Below, in pieces: positions 62,490 to 64,000 of a stretch of 64,000 bases of DNA. A program made the translations under genes and the position numbers. The notes under the pieces are model-generated. The model had not been told where the DNA came from. It saw nothing but the letters and a program-made list of their open reading frames with translations, and searched no databases. This DNA is from Kudoa neothunni (lineage: Eukaryota > Cnidaria). The stretch spans positions 12,276,001 through 12,340,000 of the forward strand of contig OZ199838.1 of the NCBI GenBank assembly GCA_964304625.1, in the 5' to 3' direction. Every line of letters starts with the position of its first letter. Within the stretch, counting starts at the first letter, position 1.

Positions 62490-62792
62490 TATGTTTCGGC
62501 ATAGAAGATCTAAGGAGAATCTGTTTTTACAACAAGAATTCCTCTTATTCCATCAGACAGCGCTATACAGTTAGAAGATTACAATTTCCAGTCAAATTGG
62601 GATATTGCAATGTCTATTAATAAAGCACAAGGGCAAACATTGAAAGTAGCTGGATTGTGATTAGCAGAACCATGTTTCTCCCATGGTCAGCTATATGTAG
62701 CGATTTCACGTGTTGGTTCCAGACGTAATCTATATATTAAGGCTCCTGGTGGAGTAACCAGGAACATTGTTTATTATGAGGTCTTGAATTAG
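62490..62792 (+). pseudogene. Helitron-type Pif1-like helicase, C-terminal fragment
   Basis: Seen: a frame reading RIPLIPSDSAIQLEDYNFQS, then NWDIAMSINKAQGQTLKVAG, then one in-frame stop at about 62658, then EPCFSHGQLYVAISRVGSRR and VTRNIVYYEVLN and a stop. INK.QGQTL and FSHGQLYVA.SRV are the last helicase motifs of Pif1/RecD-type helicases, and the NIVYYEVL end is typical of the helicase part of Helitron RepHel proteins. Nothing upstream is preserved because the piggyBac element ends 25 bp earlier. A host PIF1 gene is less likely given the in-frame stop and isolation. Confidence 0.8.
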
Positions 62793-64000
62793 TTACTCAT
62801 TGGAAATAAGAAACGGTATTTTCGTTTCTTGATGATTTATTACTTAATTCATTACAGCTGGTGACCATCAAACCGCAATCCCCTCGGGACCGGAGAAAAT
62901 TATGAATTACACCATACGTCAGTGACGTTTTTTTCGTAATAGAATTGCGCGCGCGGCGTATAATACAATAAAAAACTGACTTTTACTGATTCATCGATTT
63001 GAGAATATTCATAATTTAGATCTAAACTAATAAATAATAAAGCACTCTTTTAACGTGACAAAAATAATTGTTATAATGGAAGCAATATTAAAAAATTTTG
63101 TATTCCATTTAATGTATGGAAAAACAATTTATTGGAAACAAAAGTAACCATGTTTAGGAGTTATTTAAGAGGTGTTAATTGATAGAATAGCGCGACCCCA
63201 TCGACATATTATATTTGATCCTACATATAATTTTCAAGAATTTTAATAAGTTGAGCATTCTAATCTGTAGTGATTCCTACGGGTACCGTGCTAGCTTCGC
63301 CATGGAAACTGAATTTTCTGAAATTTAACCCGTTTATAAAGCCACGAAATTATCCATAGCTAACATTTTTTAAATCTTTTTCAGAAGAATTGATTTCATT
63401 TCTTTTGATAATTAGTTCGATGGACGATAATTCGAGATTTTTCGACATCATCCAAACGAACCACTCATACACACACGTTGATCAGTGTCTCTATCTTTAC
63501 CTTTCCACATTGATCTTCGTTTAGCTAGAAACAATTGACTTTCAAATTCCTGTTTAATTTGAGCCTTTTTTCTAAAATTCCATTTGAAGTTGAAGTGTAA
63601 AATTTATTTTGAAGTGTTTAATAATTTCCGTCCTTCTATTTAAGGGCGGTAAACTATCATAATATTTAATTATATTGTAACAAAGGATTAACATTGTTAA
63701 TCCATGTTACAATAATAACAGGTATACGCTGCCGTTACGTTCGTTACGGTAGCGTTGTTATTGTCACTGTTTGATCACTTGCCTTTTTGGCGTTACATAT
63801 ATCATATTTCCCTTTAAGCATTATGAATTTCTAAGTTCTTTTCTCGGACATTTAGAAATAATTACGGATTATCGGTTAGTACGCAGTTATAAAACATTTT
63901 ACTTCACAAAACAAAAAAATTACTCTTATATTTAATTAAGAACTCATAATAAATGTTATTTGATAAGTTCAACCGGATGGATAAAGTTTTAAGGAAAGTT
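62793..64000. other. Terminal spacer, with paired palindromes
   Basis: No coding exon recognised. It contains GCGCGCGC (about 62946-62955) and, near the end, the two palindromes at 63673-63764, listed separately. Confidence 0.4.
63673..63764. repeat. Two adjacent palindromes
   Basis: The first palindrome (63674-63712) reads ATTGTAACAAAGGATTAAC, loop ATT, then GTTAATCCATGTTACAAT: arms of 18-19 bp pairing almost perfectly. The second (about 63709-63764) has a left arm ACAATAATAAC ... CGCTGCCGTTACG, a TTC centre and a right arm GTTACGGTAGCG TTGTTATTGT. The two share the ACAATAATAAC junction. This could be a fold-back transposon terminus or a replication or recombination structure; no coding signal. 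Confidence 0.7.

Noticed and set aside
1-64000. CRISPR arrays, rRNA, bacterial-type operons
   Set aside because: None seen; the split genes show a eukaryotic genome.

Overview
This is an AT-rich eukaryotic window from an animal. Split genes, mostly 40-70 nt introns with GT...AG ends, and animal-type proteins (a Distal-less-type homeobox gene, a SORL1-like sorting receptor, BRCA2, XPB, a V-ATPase subunit, proteasome Rpn5) support this. Tiny introns next to a few introns of about 0.9-2.4 kb, long AT-rich spacers and shortened domain architectures suggest a streamlined, fast-evolving invertebrate. An orthonectid- or myxozoan-like parasite would fit, but the species cannot be read from the sequence. 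There is one 200-base assembly gap (5643-5842).

Layout. 0.3-3.2 kb: a hAT transposon remnant with a second hAT element nested in it. 4.2-5.64 kb (minus): V-ATPase subunit C, running into the gap. 6.4-7.3 kb: a MITE-like element. 7.45-9.61 kb (minus): proteasome Rpn5 (PSMD12). 10.15-10.86 and 11.35-12.74 kb: two non-autonomous DNA transposons. 13.7-14.2 kb (minus): KIAA1143 homologue. 14.5-20.7 kb (minus): compact BRCA2. 20.9-25.7 kb: spacer with a small inverted-repeat element. 25.76-30.83 kb (plus): SORL1-like receptor. 33.1-43.2 kb: an old tandem duplication of a roughly 5 kb unit. Each copy holds one gene (minus) for an unrecognised, cysteine-patterned, single-pass membrane protein, and each copy has its own SINE. 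43.6-45.4 kb: decayed pogo/Tigger transposon. 45.4-49.4 kb: spacer. 49.4-53.97 kb (minus): XPB (ERCC3). 54-56.9 kb: spacer. 56.9-57.96 kb (plus): Dlx-type homeobox gene. 59.4-62.8 kb: transposon cluster with two piggyBac copies and a Helitron helicase fragment. 63.67-63.76 kb: two adjacent palindromes.

The housekeeping genes are unrelated to one another and appear independently transcribed. BRCA2 and XPB both belong to DNA repair, but they lie 29 kb apart and nothing suggests co-regulation. The most novel material is the duplicated gene pair at 33-43 kb: a multi-module ectodomain with a recurring C...C...(P)C...C pattern, signal peptide, C-terminal membrane helix and very short tail. A near-identical, indel-free tract of about 1.7 kb with sharp edges points to gene conversion, and inside it one short Pro/Thr-rich linker carries a cluster of replacement changes.
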